64,000 nt of DNA from Dactylellina haptotyla (taxonomy: Eukaryota > Ascomycota > Orbiliomycetes > Orbiliales > Orbiliaceae). The stretch covers positions 5,580,001 through 5,644,000 of the forward strand of contig CM062379.1 in the NCBI GenBank assembly GCA_031310005.1, in the 5' to 3' direction. The position numbers were made by a program, and so were the translations under genes. Every line of letters starts with the position of its first letter. The first letter of the stretch is position 1. Shown piece after piece: positions 22,929 through 35,645 of this stretch. The notes beneath the pieces are model-generated. The model saw only the letters and a list, made by a program, of their open reading frames with translations, ran no database searches and was not told where the DNA came from.

Positions 22929-25900
22929 ATGTCGTTCGGTCAACCCAGCGCATTCGGGGTTCTGAACAACTCGCAAAGTGCCCCTTCATCAGCATTTTCG
23001 CGATCAAACAGCATAGCTACTGCTGGTCAAGGGCCGGCAGAAGTCTTACTGGGTGATGAGGTCCAAGAAAGCGAGTCAGACGTAAGCGTTGCGTACTGTT
23101 CTTGTTCACCTTTCTCTCGATTGCTAACCCTTTCTTTTCTAGGCAATTGGCTATGTTGCTCTAGCAGGGGAATTCAAGGCAAAGGTCTTTGAGGGACAAT
23201 ATCCTGAAAATGACCTTCCGATACCCTCTTCGAGCTTGCTCTCTATATCACAAAAGCGACAACTTTTTGCTGCAGCAGGCCCCCATGGTAAGTACGAATC
23301 TGCAGGCCCTAAATTTCTATTTAGATATTGTAACTATCTGACTGACAACTTGCAGGAGTCGTTGTCGCAAGAACTTCCACACTGCGAGCCACCTTCAAGA
23401 ATACATCGACAGCTAATGGCAACCTTTTGCCCTTTCAACCCGAATGCATCATTCCGATGACGATACGGTTATCCCACGTTGCCTTCACCGTGGATGGTAA
23501 CTTTCTTCTGCTTGGAGCTCAAGTCGGTGGAATAGCAGTCTACTCCGTTGATGACATACTAAGCAAGGGCAGCCAAGTCCAACCTCAATGCCAGATTACC
23601 ACTGGTCCTCTTCTCGAGATGAAACCGATCCCAACACTTGCTGATGCCGAGAAGGTCTGCATTCTTGTCGGATCTGGATGGAGTCAAGGTGGAACCGTTG
23701 GGCTTGTTGATGTCAAAACACAGCAAGTTCAAGGGAACCTGAAATCTGGTGTTACGACAATATCTTGGAGTCCAAAAGGAAAACAAATCATTTGCGGAGG
23801 CTCGGGAGGTGGCCTTGCTTGGATACGCCCCAATGGTTCGGAAGCTGATGTTGTTCCTGGGGTGCCAAATTATCCGAACTATTTCGTTTCTTCGATATAT
23901 TGGATCGAAAGTGAAGTTATATTTGTCGTAGTGACTCCAAAAATGCAACCGGGTTCACAGACACATGATAACGAATCAATCCACTTTGTCATGATACGCG
24001 AGGGAAAGAAGCACACATTCTATCGTATTAATGATATGACGGCGCCATTTGGAATGTCCTCTCGCCCCACATACCACAACTTTATCCACCTGAAGGCCTG
24101 GGAACCTAATATGAAAGACTGCCTGATTCTCTCCAATACCTGCTCTGCTGATATTGGCACCGTCTTGAGACTCAGTAACTCACCATTTACGCCAACATCG
24201 ATCCTTAGTGATGGTCGTCGTGCAACTCTACCTATGTCAACAGACGGTAGCGATACTACGCCTCTTGGGCTAGCTCTTGACTTGACCGCCCCTGATGGGG
24301 AGCGCGTCGTTAACCCATTTCCTAATATCGAGCAGTCCGCAACTTCTCTCCCATGCATGTGGGTTCTGACAAATGAGGGCGTGATATCTGCCTACTGGGT
24401 GGTATATTCTGACGCTATCAAGATTGGAAATTCATCCGCTGCATATCCGGAACTATTAGCATATGAATCCCAACAACCCCCTCAAACTCCCCAAAGGACG
24501 ACTGGTCCGGGCTTCGGACAATCTGGATTCGGCGCTTCGAAACCTGCGTTTGGGCAACCATCTACGCCTACATCCACATTTGGGCAACCACCGAAGCCAT
24601 CTGCCTTTGGGCAACCCGCGACCTCCGCGCCAGCCTTTGGTCAAGCTTCACAGCCAACTAGTACCTTTGGGCAGCCTTCAGCAAGTACGTCTGCTTTCGG
24701 GCAGCCATCGACGACACCCTCTGTCTTTGGACAGCCTTCTAAACCAACCTCGGCATTTGGCCAGCCATCCACTGCTCAACCAGTTTTTGGGCAGTCGGCA
24801 GCACCGCATTCCGCGTTTGGTCAGACTTCAACACCGCAATCTACATTTGGGCAAACATCAGCTGCCAAACCCGCCTTTGGGCAACCGGCCTTTGGGTCTT
24901 CATCAACACTTGGGCGACCTGGGATGTCATCTGGTGCTTTTGGATCCGCTTCAACAGGAGGAACCGGGGCCGTTTTTGGAGGTGGTAGCGCATTCGGGTC
25001 GCAGGCAGGCGCGCCGGCTTTCGGTCAAAAGGCTGCAACGCCAGCTTTTGGGTCTACCAGTGCTTTGGGCGGCTCTGCACCTGCTTTCGGGAGTACCACG
25101 GCGCTTGGAGCTACCCGCCCAGCCGCTTTTGGGCAGCCGGCCTTTGGCTCCGCACAACCATCCGGCACAGGGTTTGGTCAAACATCCCAGCTTGGTTCGA
25201 AGCTTTCTACTTTCGGCTCGGCCGCAGCAAGCGGTGATAGCAGCGGGTTTGCAAAATTTTCGGGTGGTGGCGGCTTCCTTGGTTCTGGTAATACGAATAC
25301 AAGTGCGCCTGCTGCCTTTTTACAATCGAGTGGATCGAGCAATCCCTTTGCGTCTAAACAACCTGATACATTCGGTAGCTTAAAGAGCAATGCACCGACA
25401 ACTTCTGCATTTGGGTCCTCTAACGCGACTGGATTTGCGATGGCCAGCGCATTTGGATCTAATGCAACACCTGATGCAAATAAGCCTCTGGGCGGAACCT
25501 CAACAACAGGCGCCTTCGGAAGCGCTTTCGGCAGCTCCCTCGGAAACGCTCTCTCTCAACCAAGTGCCCCGGCTAATGTTAAGGATGACGAGATGGCAGA
25601 TAGCGATGACGAGGTTGAGCAACCAAGGGCGGGAGTCCGTGGAGGTAATATGTTTGATGTCGCCACTGCCTTAAGCGGAGGCAGTGAGGCAGCTCCAGCA
25701 AAGGATACTCCTAAGTCTCTTGCTCCTGCCTTTGGACAACCTCAGGCTTCTACTGAAACAGCTAAGCCATCTGCCTTTGGTACTGGACTTTTCGGTTCGG
25801 CTATGAATAAGGATCAACCAAAGGGAGCATTCGGCTCAGCGAGCAAAGCACCAACGCTTGCACCTGCATTCGGTACCCAAGAGTCAAAAACCACAGCTCC

Positions 25901-28900
25901 TGCAAGTGCCTTTGCATCCCCATCACCAGAAAAAGCTGGGGGACAGGTTGGAACCGGTTTGTTTGGTAGTACCCTTCAAAAGACCTCGTCTGGAGCTCAG
26001 CCAACCTCTGCGTTTGGTACAACGACGAAGCCATCAACATCGGCCTTCGGTTCTGTGGCACCGGCATCTGCATTTGGTGGAGTTAATGCTCCTGCCAAGT
26101 CAGTCGTGTCCGCGTTTAACCAGAAAATTGCCACCCCAGCAGCCAGCCCGGAGAAGAGCGCACCTAAAGATGACGCTAGAACCGCAGCAAGCAAAGGGCT
26201 ACCAGACGATGATTCTGATAACGAGACTATTCCCTCCCCAAGCAAAGCAGAATCTGCTCCACTTCCTCCGGATTTTACCACAAAAGCCAAGAAACCAGAG
26301 ATCGCTGTCTCCGACGATGCGCCCCTGCCTCCAGATTTCACCTCTCAGAAATCGGTACCAGCGGCTACCGGGGCGACTAAGACACCGCTTCCAGGATCTG
26401 CACCGCGCACACCGCTACCAACGTCCTTTACTCAATCTAAAGAGGCCGTTGCCCCGTCTACACCACCTGCTAATCGTGAAACTATATCAAAGACTGGAGA
26501 TGGAGCCAAATCGATCGAATCGCCACTCAAAAGCGACAAATATCCTCAATCACCTGTTACTTCCTCAGGTACAGCCAAAAACAGAGCGCCTAACCCTATG
26601 GCGGCACGCAGAGGTGCTGGTATCCGCTCTGCTGCTAATCCAATCAAATCTTCAAATACCGGCCGAGCGTCATCGCAGAAAGCTGGCGCAGTTAAAGGTG
26701 CTGGGGAGAGTTCAAGCGGAGGATTTAAATTTATGGGAACCACCACCTTAGATGCCGCCCCCGTTGCTACGGGTAGTAGCATATTCGATCAATACAAGAG
26801 TTCAGAGCCAATACTATCGTTCGAACAACAGCCAGTACATGGTAGCGATGACGATAGTGATAGCGATGGTGAGGATGGGAGCGAAGATGCCAGCGCGGAC
26901 GGTAGTACCGACGAAGCTGGAAGCGACGTTGATGAAAGTGGAGCCTCAGAAGAGCCCTCTGACCGTTCTAGTGAACTAGGAGAAGATAGCTGGATTAATG
27001 CCGATGAAGAAGACTCCCCTACGCAAACATCCAACACCACCCAGAAACCTCAGAAGGGACAGGCTGCTGGCCTATTTGGCCGTATGGGCCCTCCAGTTCC
27101 TAGCAAGCCAGGAACTTCAGCTCCAAAGCAAAGCTTACCTAGCAAGTCGCTGGATGTGTCCAAACTCCTAAATAAAGCACCTTCCAAATCTCCAGAACCC
27201 ACAAAAGCTCCAACCATTGTTCCTCCCAAGCAAACACCATTGTCTCCACGAGCACTTGCTCTCCAAAAGCAAGAGGCTGATGATAAACGACGTGCTGATG
27301 ATTGTGAGAAGCATGTAGAACAAGAGAGGAAACGTATGGAGCAATTGAGTATTGAAAAGGAGAAGCTGTTAGCTCAGGCTCAGTTCAATCTCGAAATGCT
27401 CAAGCGTCAGCAGCAAGCGGATGCTAAGACCATGAATGACCGTGAGAAAGCTATGAATGATCGCGAGGCAGCGTATAGAGAGGACTTGCAAAAGCCGCTC
27501 GAGCCAAGCTCTGTGCTGAAACAACTAATACCGTACCGTGAGACTGCTCCGTTCACGAACTTTAAGGTATTTTAAATTTCCTTTTTTCCCGTAAAGGTGC
27601 ATTTATTTGAAGTTTGATGTTAACATAAATTTTAGGGACACGATGCCTTCATGGAGCACCTGATTATTACTCTTGACCGACGTGTTGATAATTTCGGTAT
27701 GAATATGCGGCATCTCGAGGCCTTTGTCGCTTACCAGAAAGAATCCGATCATTTCACACTTGATGATAAGCGTTCTGTCGACAATATACGAATAACAGCT
27801 GCCCCGGATGTTTCAATGATGGCAAGAGACCTTATTGAGAAGGCCCAAGAGATGGACAAGTCATTTGACCTGGAGTCTTTGAAAGCCGATGTGACTTCAC
27901 TAATCAATGATGTTGACTACCGTAAGCTCTCCTTGTGCCTGTCGGTTGTAATTTGAGTTCAGAACTCCGCTAACAGGATTTTTTTTGCAACAGTCTGTGC
28001 CCGTGCAAGCGATATACCAAACATTATTCTCCTTCATACTCATCCTGAGTTGCGTGCGCATATCCGAAGACGTCCGCTCTCTGCTCAACAGAGAATGCAA
28101 CAAGCTAGTCTACGCCGCAAGGTTCCACTGTTACGTCGTAAGGTGAAACGTGCCGAAGATAACTTTCGTATTCTTCAGGCCCGCGTCGCTAGTCTAAACA
28201 AGAACCAGAAGGCCAATTACGGTGATATTCGACCACCCACCATCGAGCAAGTGCGTGAGACGGTCGCAAGGCTCACGGAAGTTGCGAAAGAGAAAGCAGA
28301 ACGTATTGATAACTTGGAGGATGCACTTCGTAAGATGCGTATCCGTAGCGTTAGTCCTGCTATGAGCCGCGGCACAACACCAAGTTTTAGAGCTGGTAGC
28401 GTCAGCTTTTCAATCAGCGGCCGCGATCGCGAGCGAGGTGGCACACCGGCTGCTAGTGGCTGGAAGTCCGCAAAGAAAGGGAAGGACTCGATTTTTGCTA
28501 CGCCACCGCGAAACATGCCAGGTCCAGATAAGTTTGACTACTACGAAAATACCATCGACAGTCCCATCTCGCGATTCTCTCACGGGAAGCAAAATACTCA
28601 CAAATCATCGAAGAGCCTTCCTGGTATGTTTGGACTTATCGAGGAGGAACTCGGCGATGACGAATATTTCAATGACCAGAACGCCTCTTCTTCAATGAAT
28701 GTTCCCATTGCCACTAGCTACGACCGAGGCATGGCAGAGTTGCGAAAAGAGGTTTTGACCACACCGAAGAAAGGCAATGCCGCCGACGAAGTTCCCAACA
28801 CACCGGCTAGCAGACAAGTCAATAGACTCCTGAGAGATGAGATGGAGGAGATTACTGGCGGCCGAGCTAGACGCGCCTGGAACGATGCAGATGATTATGT

Positions 28901-28991
28901 CGAGGATAAGAAGCTAAGAAAGGAAGTTGGAAAGCGCATGGCGAAGGTTGTTAGGAAAGTGGGGGTTAAGACGACAAAAGTCGAAGCTTAG
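22929..28991 (+). CDS. NUP159: Nucleoporin NUP159 (NUP214 orthologue), 1,930 aa
   Basis: Exons 22929-23081, 23143-23287, 23356-27566, 27636-27921 and 27994-28991 join in phase (5,793 nt). The protein belongs to the cytoplasmic face of the nuclear pore, where Nup159 anchors the mRNA-export helicase Dbp5. Residues about 50-450 form the seven-bladed propeller region (for example IGYVALAGEFKAKVF, then VVVARTSTLR). From residue about 485 come dozens of AFGQP/AFGS-type FG repeats, broken by an acidic patch (DDEMADSDDEVEQ), with a second FG block near 890-1015. An Asp/Ser/Glu-rich segment (about 1260-1300) precedes a coiled coil (about 1395-1480), and the C-terminal region continues helical, the part that in yeast binds Nup82/Nsp1. 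The protein starts MSFGQPSAFG, itself FG-like. It is longer than yeast Nup159 (about 1,460 aa), mainly in the FG and linker regions. Confidence 0.92.
24510..25560 (+). repeat. FG-repeat coding tract of NUP159
   Basis: Tandem degenerate units encoding AFGQP, AFGQS, VFGQP and AFGS, spaced about 10-20 residues apart. The unit repeats at protein level more than at DNA level, so it is an old, diverged array. It creates long open shadow frames on both strands. Confidence 0.85.
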
Positions 28992-30030
28992 GGGATTTCT
29001 TTATTGGCAGGAATAGCGTGTAACATTTTATTTTTATTGACGTACATGAACGTTTACGGAGCCTGATGAGGGAATATTCTCTCATCTACTAACTTCGCTG
29101 ATATGGACTGAAATGCGACAGAAATTCTGTTACAGGAGTAGTAACGGGGAAGCTGTGCATATTGATGTTTACTTTTTCTTATTTGTTTTCTACCTGTGGC
29201 AATAATTCTTATAATAATGTACTATAGAAACGAAAGATGGTGGTTAAATCAAGTAATGACATTGCTGGGAGAAAACTCGAAGATAAGACAGGATAATGAC
29301 TCCTCATATCTGCCGTGCGGTATGTCTTGTCCAAGACGCCGTTGATCGCACTAGACTTAGTTTGTGATTGCTTTGTAGTAGGATTTCGGTGGACACTGAG
29401 CATGTGTGTTGTGCCAGTTCCGAACCGCAATGGCGGGTTTAGGGGCGTGTTTTGTGTGGCGTTCTCCGGGGATGGGCCTTGAATTTCGCCTTGTTCTTGG
29501 GCACTCACCCTGAATGATTAAAGATCAAAGCAACCACTCTAAAACCTGTCGCTAAGCTTTCGACGCGGTTCTGGTCAGCCGTACAGTTATTCTTACACAG
29601 AAAACTTGAAAGGAAAGTTACCGCATACTGTGGTCCCAAAGGGATGAGTCAATCACGGAAGCGCGTGCGTACAATAGTTGGGCGATTGGCCTCTAGGCGT
29701 GCCTTGAACCTTGGTTTTTAGACATACTCCGTTTTGCCATTTTGTATCTGAACCGCGCGTTCACGGAACGGAAAGCTTGAAAGTTGAGCAATCTGCGAAA
29801 CTTCAAAGACAAAGGAAAAATGCCTGTATTCTTGGCGACACCGTGCGTATTCGTTTACATGCATGCATGTACCCGAGAATGCATATAAAGGCTTAGGTTT
29901 TCCTTGTCAATGCACTTTCGAGATGCAAGAAGGATCTGATATCTACTAGCGAACCTCGAATTCGAACTCTATCTCTATCTTCATTCTTGAACAAATCTAT
30001 TCCATTCGTTTTCTCCCAAATCCAACCAAG
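28992..30030. other. Intergenic, promoter of AAA ATPase gene
   Basis: One kb between NUP159 and the AAA ATPase gene. A minus-strand ORF (29209-29508) starts only at a GTG that lies inside a splice-donor-like GTGAGT and is not supported. The TATA box of the downstream gene is at 29884. Confidence 0.55.
29884..29889 (+). promoter_or_regulatory. TATA box of AAA ATPase gene
   Basis: TATAAA within GCATATAAAGGC, 147 nt upstream of the ATG at 30031, with a pyrimidine-rich leader (TCTATCTCTATCTTC) between. Confidence 0.55.
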
Positions 30031-32349
30031 ATGTTCAAGTCAATCAGCCGAACGGTCAAGAAGCTCACCGAGGAGGCCCCTCAGGGCAATGATCAAATGA
30101 TCATTAAGGTGAAGCGACTTGACAGCCGGTTTAATCGTCGAGGTCACCAAGTTGTCGTAGACTCCGGTACAGTCCCTGCCGTCGAGACCGACACTTATGA
30201 TCCGAATGGAGCATATGTCATGGTACATTGCAAATATTTCAATCAACTGGGTCTTTTGCACAGGCAAACTCTTGATATCAAGAGTTTGATGGTAAAGAAG
30301 GTCTTGAAGGAAGTCATTGGCGATAGCTATCCTGGAATCAGTTTCAATACTGCGAATATTGTCCTCGAGTACCCGCTCCGATGTTTGTGGTACTATAGAG
30401 ACGATATAAGAGCGGTTGCAAAGGAAGACAAGAAGTCGGAGAAAGGAAGACACTTGAAACTTCTTCTCGATTTCTTGGATAGTGAGTTTGCAACATTGGA
30501 TGCCGACTATCGAAATTATATGGAGCAGGGGCTCACATCATTTGATCTGTGAGTTTTAAGATTTTGATACATTTATATAGCCAAGAAAAAAGCCAAGCTA
30601 ATATTGAATTTACTGTAGGATGTGGACTCTCTTCAAGCCTGGCGAGCTTGTGTACACGAGCTTTGATGGCCATGCTCGTGTCTTTGAATCTAAAGGTTTC
30701 AAGGAACAGCAGATTAGTTGTGCTGTTTACGGTGTTATCGATGGTACCTATGTTGACTATAACGGAGAAGAATTCGGACATGCCCAGCGATATGTTCTCA
30801 ACCCCGATTTTGAGGGCACACGCAAGATCACAGAGCTCGATGCCTTCCCTCTCCAGTATCATCCTCGCGAGAAAGAAGTTAGATTAGATTTGATCTCTAG
30901 AGGAAGAAAGTTTGAAAGCCTTGCTGGTATCCATTGTATGGATTATAGCGGGCCGACAATATCTGGAAGCGGACACTGGGGTTCAAAGCTATACGTAAGT
31001 TCTGATATCAATGATCTAAAATTTATGCGATTTCAATTGTTCTAACAATAAGAAAAGGTCAACGGCAGAGTTATGGTTGATGTTAAGACCCATGTCCACT
31101 ATCACCCGGATAAGGCGGTATCAATAACCTCCTTCAATAGCGATAAGTTGAAGGACTTGGCGGCGGCGGCCAAGCCACAGTTTACAACGCCTGGGTACCA
31201 TAATGGTATTTACTACGAAGAGGTTGCCTCCCAGGGCGTGAATAATATTACTATGAATGTCACGATTCCAACGGATGGTACAGGGCAGGATCTGAAACAT
31301 AAGAAGAAGCGGACCGAGAAGAGCAAGGCGTTGGAAGTGTTGACTGACAGCCAGTTGCTCCTTTGCTCCAGTCTCATCTATGGCTTTGCGCTAAACGAAA
31401 AGCAATGGGGTAAGTTGTCTTATATGGACGGAGATAGAAGTTGAAACATCATAGCTAATACGTATTAATCACAATATAGTGCAACTATTCGTTGACAACT
31501 TGCAACCCGTGAGGTGGAATGTCCAGTCTTTCGATCAACTCGTCCTACCAACTTCGCAAAAGCAGCTTGTCAAGGCACTCGTAGAGTCTCACCAAAACAC
31601 GAACACGAATTTCGATGATTTCATCGCCGGAAAGGGACGGGGTCTTATTTGTTGCTTGCATGGTTCTCCTGGTTGTGGTAAAACAATGACAGCCGAGTCT
31701 GTGGCAGAGTTCACCAAGTCCCCACTGTATACGATCTCCGCAGGTGATTTGGGCGCGGACCCAGCTGAGATGGAGAAAGCACTGTCAAAGATCCTGAGAC
31801 TATGCACTATCTGGAATGCGGTCTTGCTTCTTGACGAAGCAGACGTGTTCCTTGAGGAGCGGTCACTTCACGATCTTGGAAGAAACGCCCTGGTGTCTAT
31901 CTTCTTGCGAATGCTGGAATACTGTATGTGTATACGATCGCCTTTCATATTTGATAAGTCACTAACAGCCGATTATAGATTCTGGTATTCTCTTTTTGAC
32001 TACAAACAGAGTTAAAACTTTTGATGAAGCCTTCCAATCCCGTATCCACGTTGCTCTTCGTTATCGCGACCTCGATAAGAGCGCCCGAGAACAAGTATGG
32101 CGCAATTTCATCAAGAAGATCGAAGACTCGGGCAACGTTACGGCGATCAAGGAGTCCGATTACGACTTCTTGGGCTCGGTACCACTTAATGGCCGACAAA
32201 TTAAGAACGCGGCGCGGACTGCGCTGAGTTTGGCGGAAAATATGGGTGATAAGTTGAGCATTGACAGTGTTAAGAGCGTTTTGGGTATTGTTGAAGCATT
32301 TGAGCGAGATTTCAAAGAGCTGAAGAATGTGAAACAGATTGAGGCTTAA
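30031..32349 (+). CDS. AAA-family ATPase with long N-terminal region, 686 aa
   Basis: Exons 30031-30548, 30619-30994, 31058-31409, 31480-31923 and 31979-32349 join in phase (2,061 nt). The C-terminal third is an AAA ATPase core: Walker A GSPGCGKT (residues 477-484), Walker B LLLDEAD (Asp-Glu near 534-535), sensor-1 segment FLTTNR, and a downstream AFQSRIH with the likely arginine finger. The first 410 residues hold the beta-rich domain common in this fungal-specific AAA group (for example ELVYTSFDGHARVF, and ISGSGHWGSKLY). Such proteins are often annotated as TOB3-like; their substrates are not known. No signal peptide or membrane helix. A cytosolic or nuclear remodelling ATPase is expected. 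Confidence 0.88.
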
Positions 32350-32706
32350 TTTTCAGGAATGGGTACAGATTATAGACCGTTTGGAATCTATGGAGTTTGA
32401 AGAATCTGATTTGTATTCGTAATATTGGAGTCCAGGTCAACTATTTTTAATTCTCTCAGTGATATTTTAAGGTACTAGGGTGCAAATAAGAACAGCAATT
32501 CGAAATGCAAATTTGATATAAAATCAACCTTTTTTTGGTAAATCTGAAGACCCGGAAGATGAAATGACAGATTTGGTACGTGGAAGTTAAGGAAGAAAAC
32601 ATATTTTGTAGTTATTTTATGGGATCTGCTATGCGAAAACAACAGAAATGGAGGAAGTATATCTGGAGGCGAACCATGGAGACGGGAAGCTCTGAGAATA
32701 ATTGAA
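32350..32706. other. Intergenic, convergent 3' ends
   Basis: AT-rich 357-nt spacer between the AAA ATPase gene and the minus-strand secreted-protein gene; no feature seen. Confidence 0.6.
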
Positions 32707-35194
32707 TTATGCGACTAGCATATTCTTAGGCTCACGGTAGAATGGTAAATCATCATTGGGCGTGATCCACCAATCGCCGATTTGGAATCCGTCAATACTC
32801 CCACCACCGTCAACGAGGGGAAGGAGGATATTAATGCGCTCGCATTTTTCAAAAGGAGGGTACCAGTTCGATGGGATCCCCCTTCGGATCCACTCTTTAT
32901 TTCCATCCCAGAGACTCCTAATTTCAGGTGACATTCTCCTTCCTGAGTGATGAATAATTGGTGTGCAATCATCATACCATTCAATTCCAAGCCCCTCATA
33001 GGAATCGTCAGCTGTCTTATCGGTATCATTCACCAGCGATTTAAGCGACGCCCAGTTCGGAATTGGAGAATCATATCCTCGTTTCCTCAGTTCATTCTCA
33101 AACGCAATCGCTTTACCAAATAATTCGGCTGCTGCAGAAGATTCTTCGATGTGGATCATATAGTAAATCACTCCGTGGCACATACCCTCCTGCTGCTTGC
33201 GGTCGGTCGGGTTCATAACGTCTATTTGAGTGTGCGTGTTGATGATGAAATCCTTGTGTGGAACACCCTTTTTGGCGATATGTTTGATAACACGGCAAGT
33301 GCCAACCCATTGTGAGAAGACTTGATAGTTCTCAGGACCATCTGGGAAGAATGGGACTGGGTAATGTTGATCGATTTCCATTTGTTTGGAGTCTCTTTTG
33401 GTGAGGCCGTCCGGACTAGGTGGCTTGATACTATTTTCTTCATAGCCAATGGGGATTACCCCTATTCGGAAACCTTCTTCGGCCTGGGTGGATTCGGGGT
33501 TTGGAACATCCTCGATATGTGAAGATACACCACCAATTGGAGTTTCGGAGAGATCTAAAGCTGTGGCGGTGGAGAGTATGTTTTCATACAACGATTCAAC
33601 TTCTTCGTCATATGCGCGAAACGGAGGCCATTCTGGAAACGGTATAAGGGTGGGTGTAAAAGCGGGTGGATAACCAGTAGTCACTGGGGAGAAGACTCTC
33701 CAGTTATCGATGAGATTTCCCTCGTATGTTTGATTCCAGGTAACGTTGGTATGCGAGTCGAAGACAAGCCTTGGCCCGGGCAACGTGTGAACTGTTTTGT
33801 GGGCTGCGTAGAAACTGGAGGCTTTTGAAATGTCTTTAGGCCGAGTAGGCGAACCAGCGGCTACCGGACGCCACCAGAGCGAAATTTTTGGAAGTACGGT
33901 AAGATCCGGATCCTCGAAGGGCACAATATCATAAGTAATGTTTAACACAGGATCGAAGAATGTTGCAGTTGGCCCCACGACCTTGTTCGTTGGGGTTTGA
34001 ACATCCGCCAATAATGGAGTCCAAGTCTCCGCCCATGTGCTGTTGCCAGCATAAGTGACAGTAACGGTGAAATTGTAGTAATAGTTATAGATGGAGGAAG
34101 TTACTCCTAGAGCAAGGGGAGTAACATTGTTTGTATACTCCGAGACATCTCCTTCGCCATCGTCGTGATCTATTGAAATGTGAGTGTGGTTATGAGTATA
34201 GCTGGAATCGCCATGGCTTTGGTTACCTCGAATGAAGTTGTTAGTTGGAACATTGGCTTCACTGGTCTGGAGTGCCCGAGCCTGGATATGCGTATGCCCC
34301 GGAATGGCCGAAGGATGTAACTCGGGAGTAGAAGCAGCTTTGGTAGTGAATGTGGTGGTGAGCCTGATAGTGTTTGGGTGTGCCTCTGGACGAATAGCTT
34401 TATTGATATGTGCGAGGACTGTAGGGTTGATATCAGGCACCATAGGAACCGGACCATTCTCGGGATGAGTGTGATAGATTTCGAACTCTGATGCCCGATA
34501 AGCTTTTGTAGAAGTTTTGGGTCAGGTTCTTCCTCGAAATGGAATTTCCAGTTATCATGTTATAAATTGCGAAATACTTACAAACGCGCCCGTTTTCGTC
34601 CGTAGTATAAGGGACGGTTCTTGTTTCCAATTCTAAGTGAACATTTTTGGCGGTTGTTGCGATGATGGGATCATCAACTTGGAGTAGACAATTAGCACAT
34701 CAACCGGGCGAACCTAGCGGGTTTTAAGTGTCTTACATGCAACTCGCCTATCAGTGAACAAGATATCCTCGAGGTCACCTGGGTTGTGGATAACAGGTCC
34801 CGGGGTATGATAACTATGAATCGAAGACGACAGCGCGGCTTTGACACCTTCATGGCCAAGGTCGTGTAGAGAGTCGGCCCTTGGAACAGGCTTTGGGTGA
34901 GTATGGCTTACACGAGCGTCAACTGTTCTCCCGTTGTCTACGTACTGGGTCATAGGAACTAAGTTGTCTGGTTTCTGCAGCTCGGCATCTTTAATGGAGT
35001 TAGTTTCAAAATTATTTTAAATTTTTTTATAAAGTGAAAATTAATGATTTTCAGGGTTACTGACTTCTATTCTCAAATGCTGCCTTGTATGCATATCGTT
35101 GGTTGTCCCATGGGAGCCCGGTAGAGACATCCGCCTCATCTAATTTCGCATTCGGATTCGCATCGGTGGCAGTGGCGAATGGCACTACGGCCAT
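32707..35194 (-). CDS. Secreted or surface protein of unknown function, about 757 aa
   Basis: Minus-strand exons 35194-35065, 34988-34737, 34677-34582 and 34502-32707 join in phase (2,274 nt) and end at TAA 32707-32709. The mature protein is rich in Asn-x-Ser/Thr sites (for example NYYYNFTVTVTYAGNST), Tyr and Trp, as in secreted glycoproteins. Around residue 600 it has a conserved-looking block with GTCRVIKHIAKKG and MCHGVIYYMIHIEESSAAAE. The frame starts at ATG 35194, giving only MAVVPFATA as leader. A second ATG at 35231 lies out of frame by one base: MWSS followed by ILGVGILMAVVPFATA would be a full signal peptide. A one-base insertion or sequencing error is suspected there. It is followed upstream by another secreted-protein gene in the same orientation. 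I do not recognise the family. Confidence 0.75.
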
Positions 35195-35231
35195 AAGAAT
35201 GCCGACTCCCAAGATATGCGAAGACCACATG

Positions 35232-35645
35232 TTAGATAGCTTTATATGTTTTCGAGTTCGGTTGAGATTGACTGGTAGAATTCGGATTCCGCGTGTGTTT
35301 TCGAAACAATGGGTAGCTCTGGAGAACTGACGATACTTCAGTTTGGAGCTTCTGAAGGATAGATAGCGATCATTTGAATGATGAGGACTTGTTAAATAAG
35401 AATATAGGGATTTAGTTGCGTGGGTTGGTACAAGCTTCTATATAAACTTTGGAAAAAGACAGATTTGAAAAGAAAATATGAACCGTGGGACCTATGCCAT
35501 CCTGAGAATCTTAAGATCTTGAGGAAATCATGGCATTTAGGTGGGTATCTGTCGCTCTATGACTTGGAACGAAAGGATATGCTACCCACGAGGTACCAGA
35601 TACGTATAAAAAGCCACAAGGGATATCATGGTACCATGATATGCC
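35232..35645. other. Intergenic, tandem minus-strand genes
   Basis: Short region holding the promoter of the 757-aa gene and the 3' end of the 225-aa gene. A perfect 20-bp palindrome lies next to the latter's stop. Two plus-strand ORFs have no support. Confidence 0.55.
35623..35642. repeat. Perfect 20-bp palindrome next to a stop codon
   Basis: ATATCATGGTACCATGATAT reads the same on both strands. It lies 3 bases beyond the stop of the minus-strand 225-aa gene, so its transcript could fold into a ten-pair stem without a loop, or it could be a dimeric protein-binding site. Function unknown. Confidence 0.6.

Noticed and set aside
24463-25383. Plus-strand ORF of 306 codons
   Set aside because: Leu/His/Pro-rich shadow frame of the NUP159 FG repeats.
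29209-29508. Minus-strand ORF of 99 codons
   Set aside because: Starts only at a GTG inside a donor-like sequence; Pro/Thr-rich and without a partner exon.
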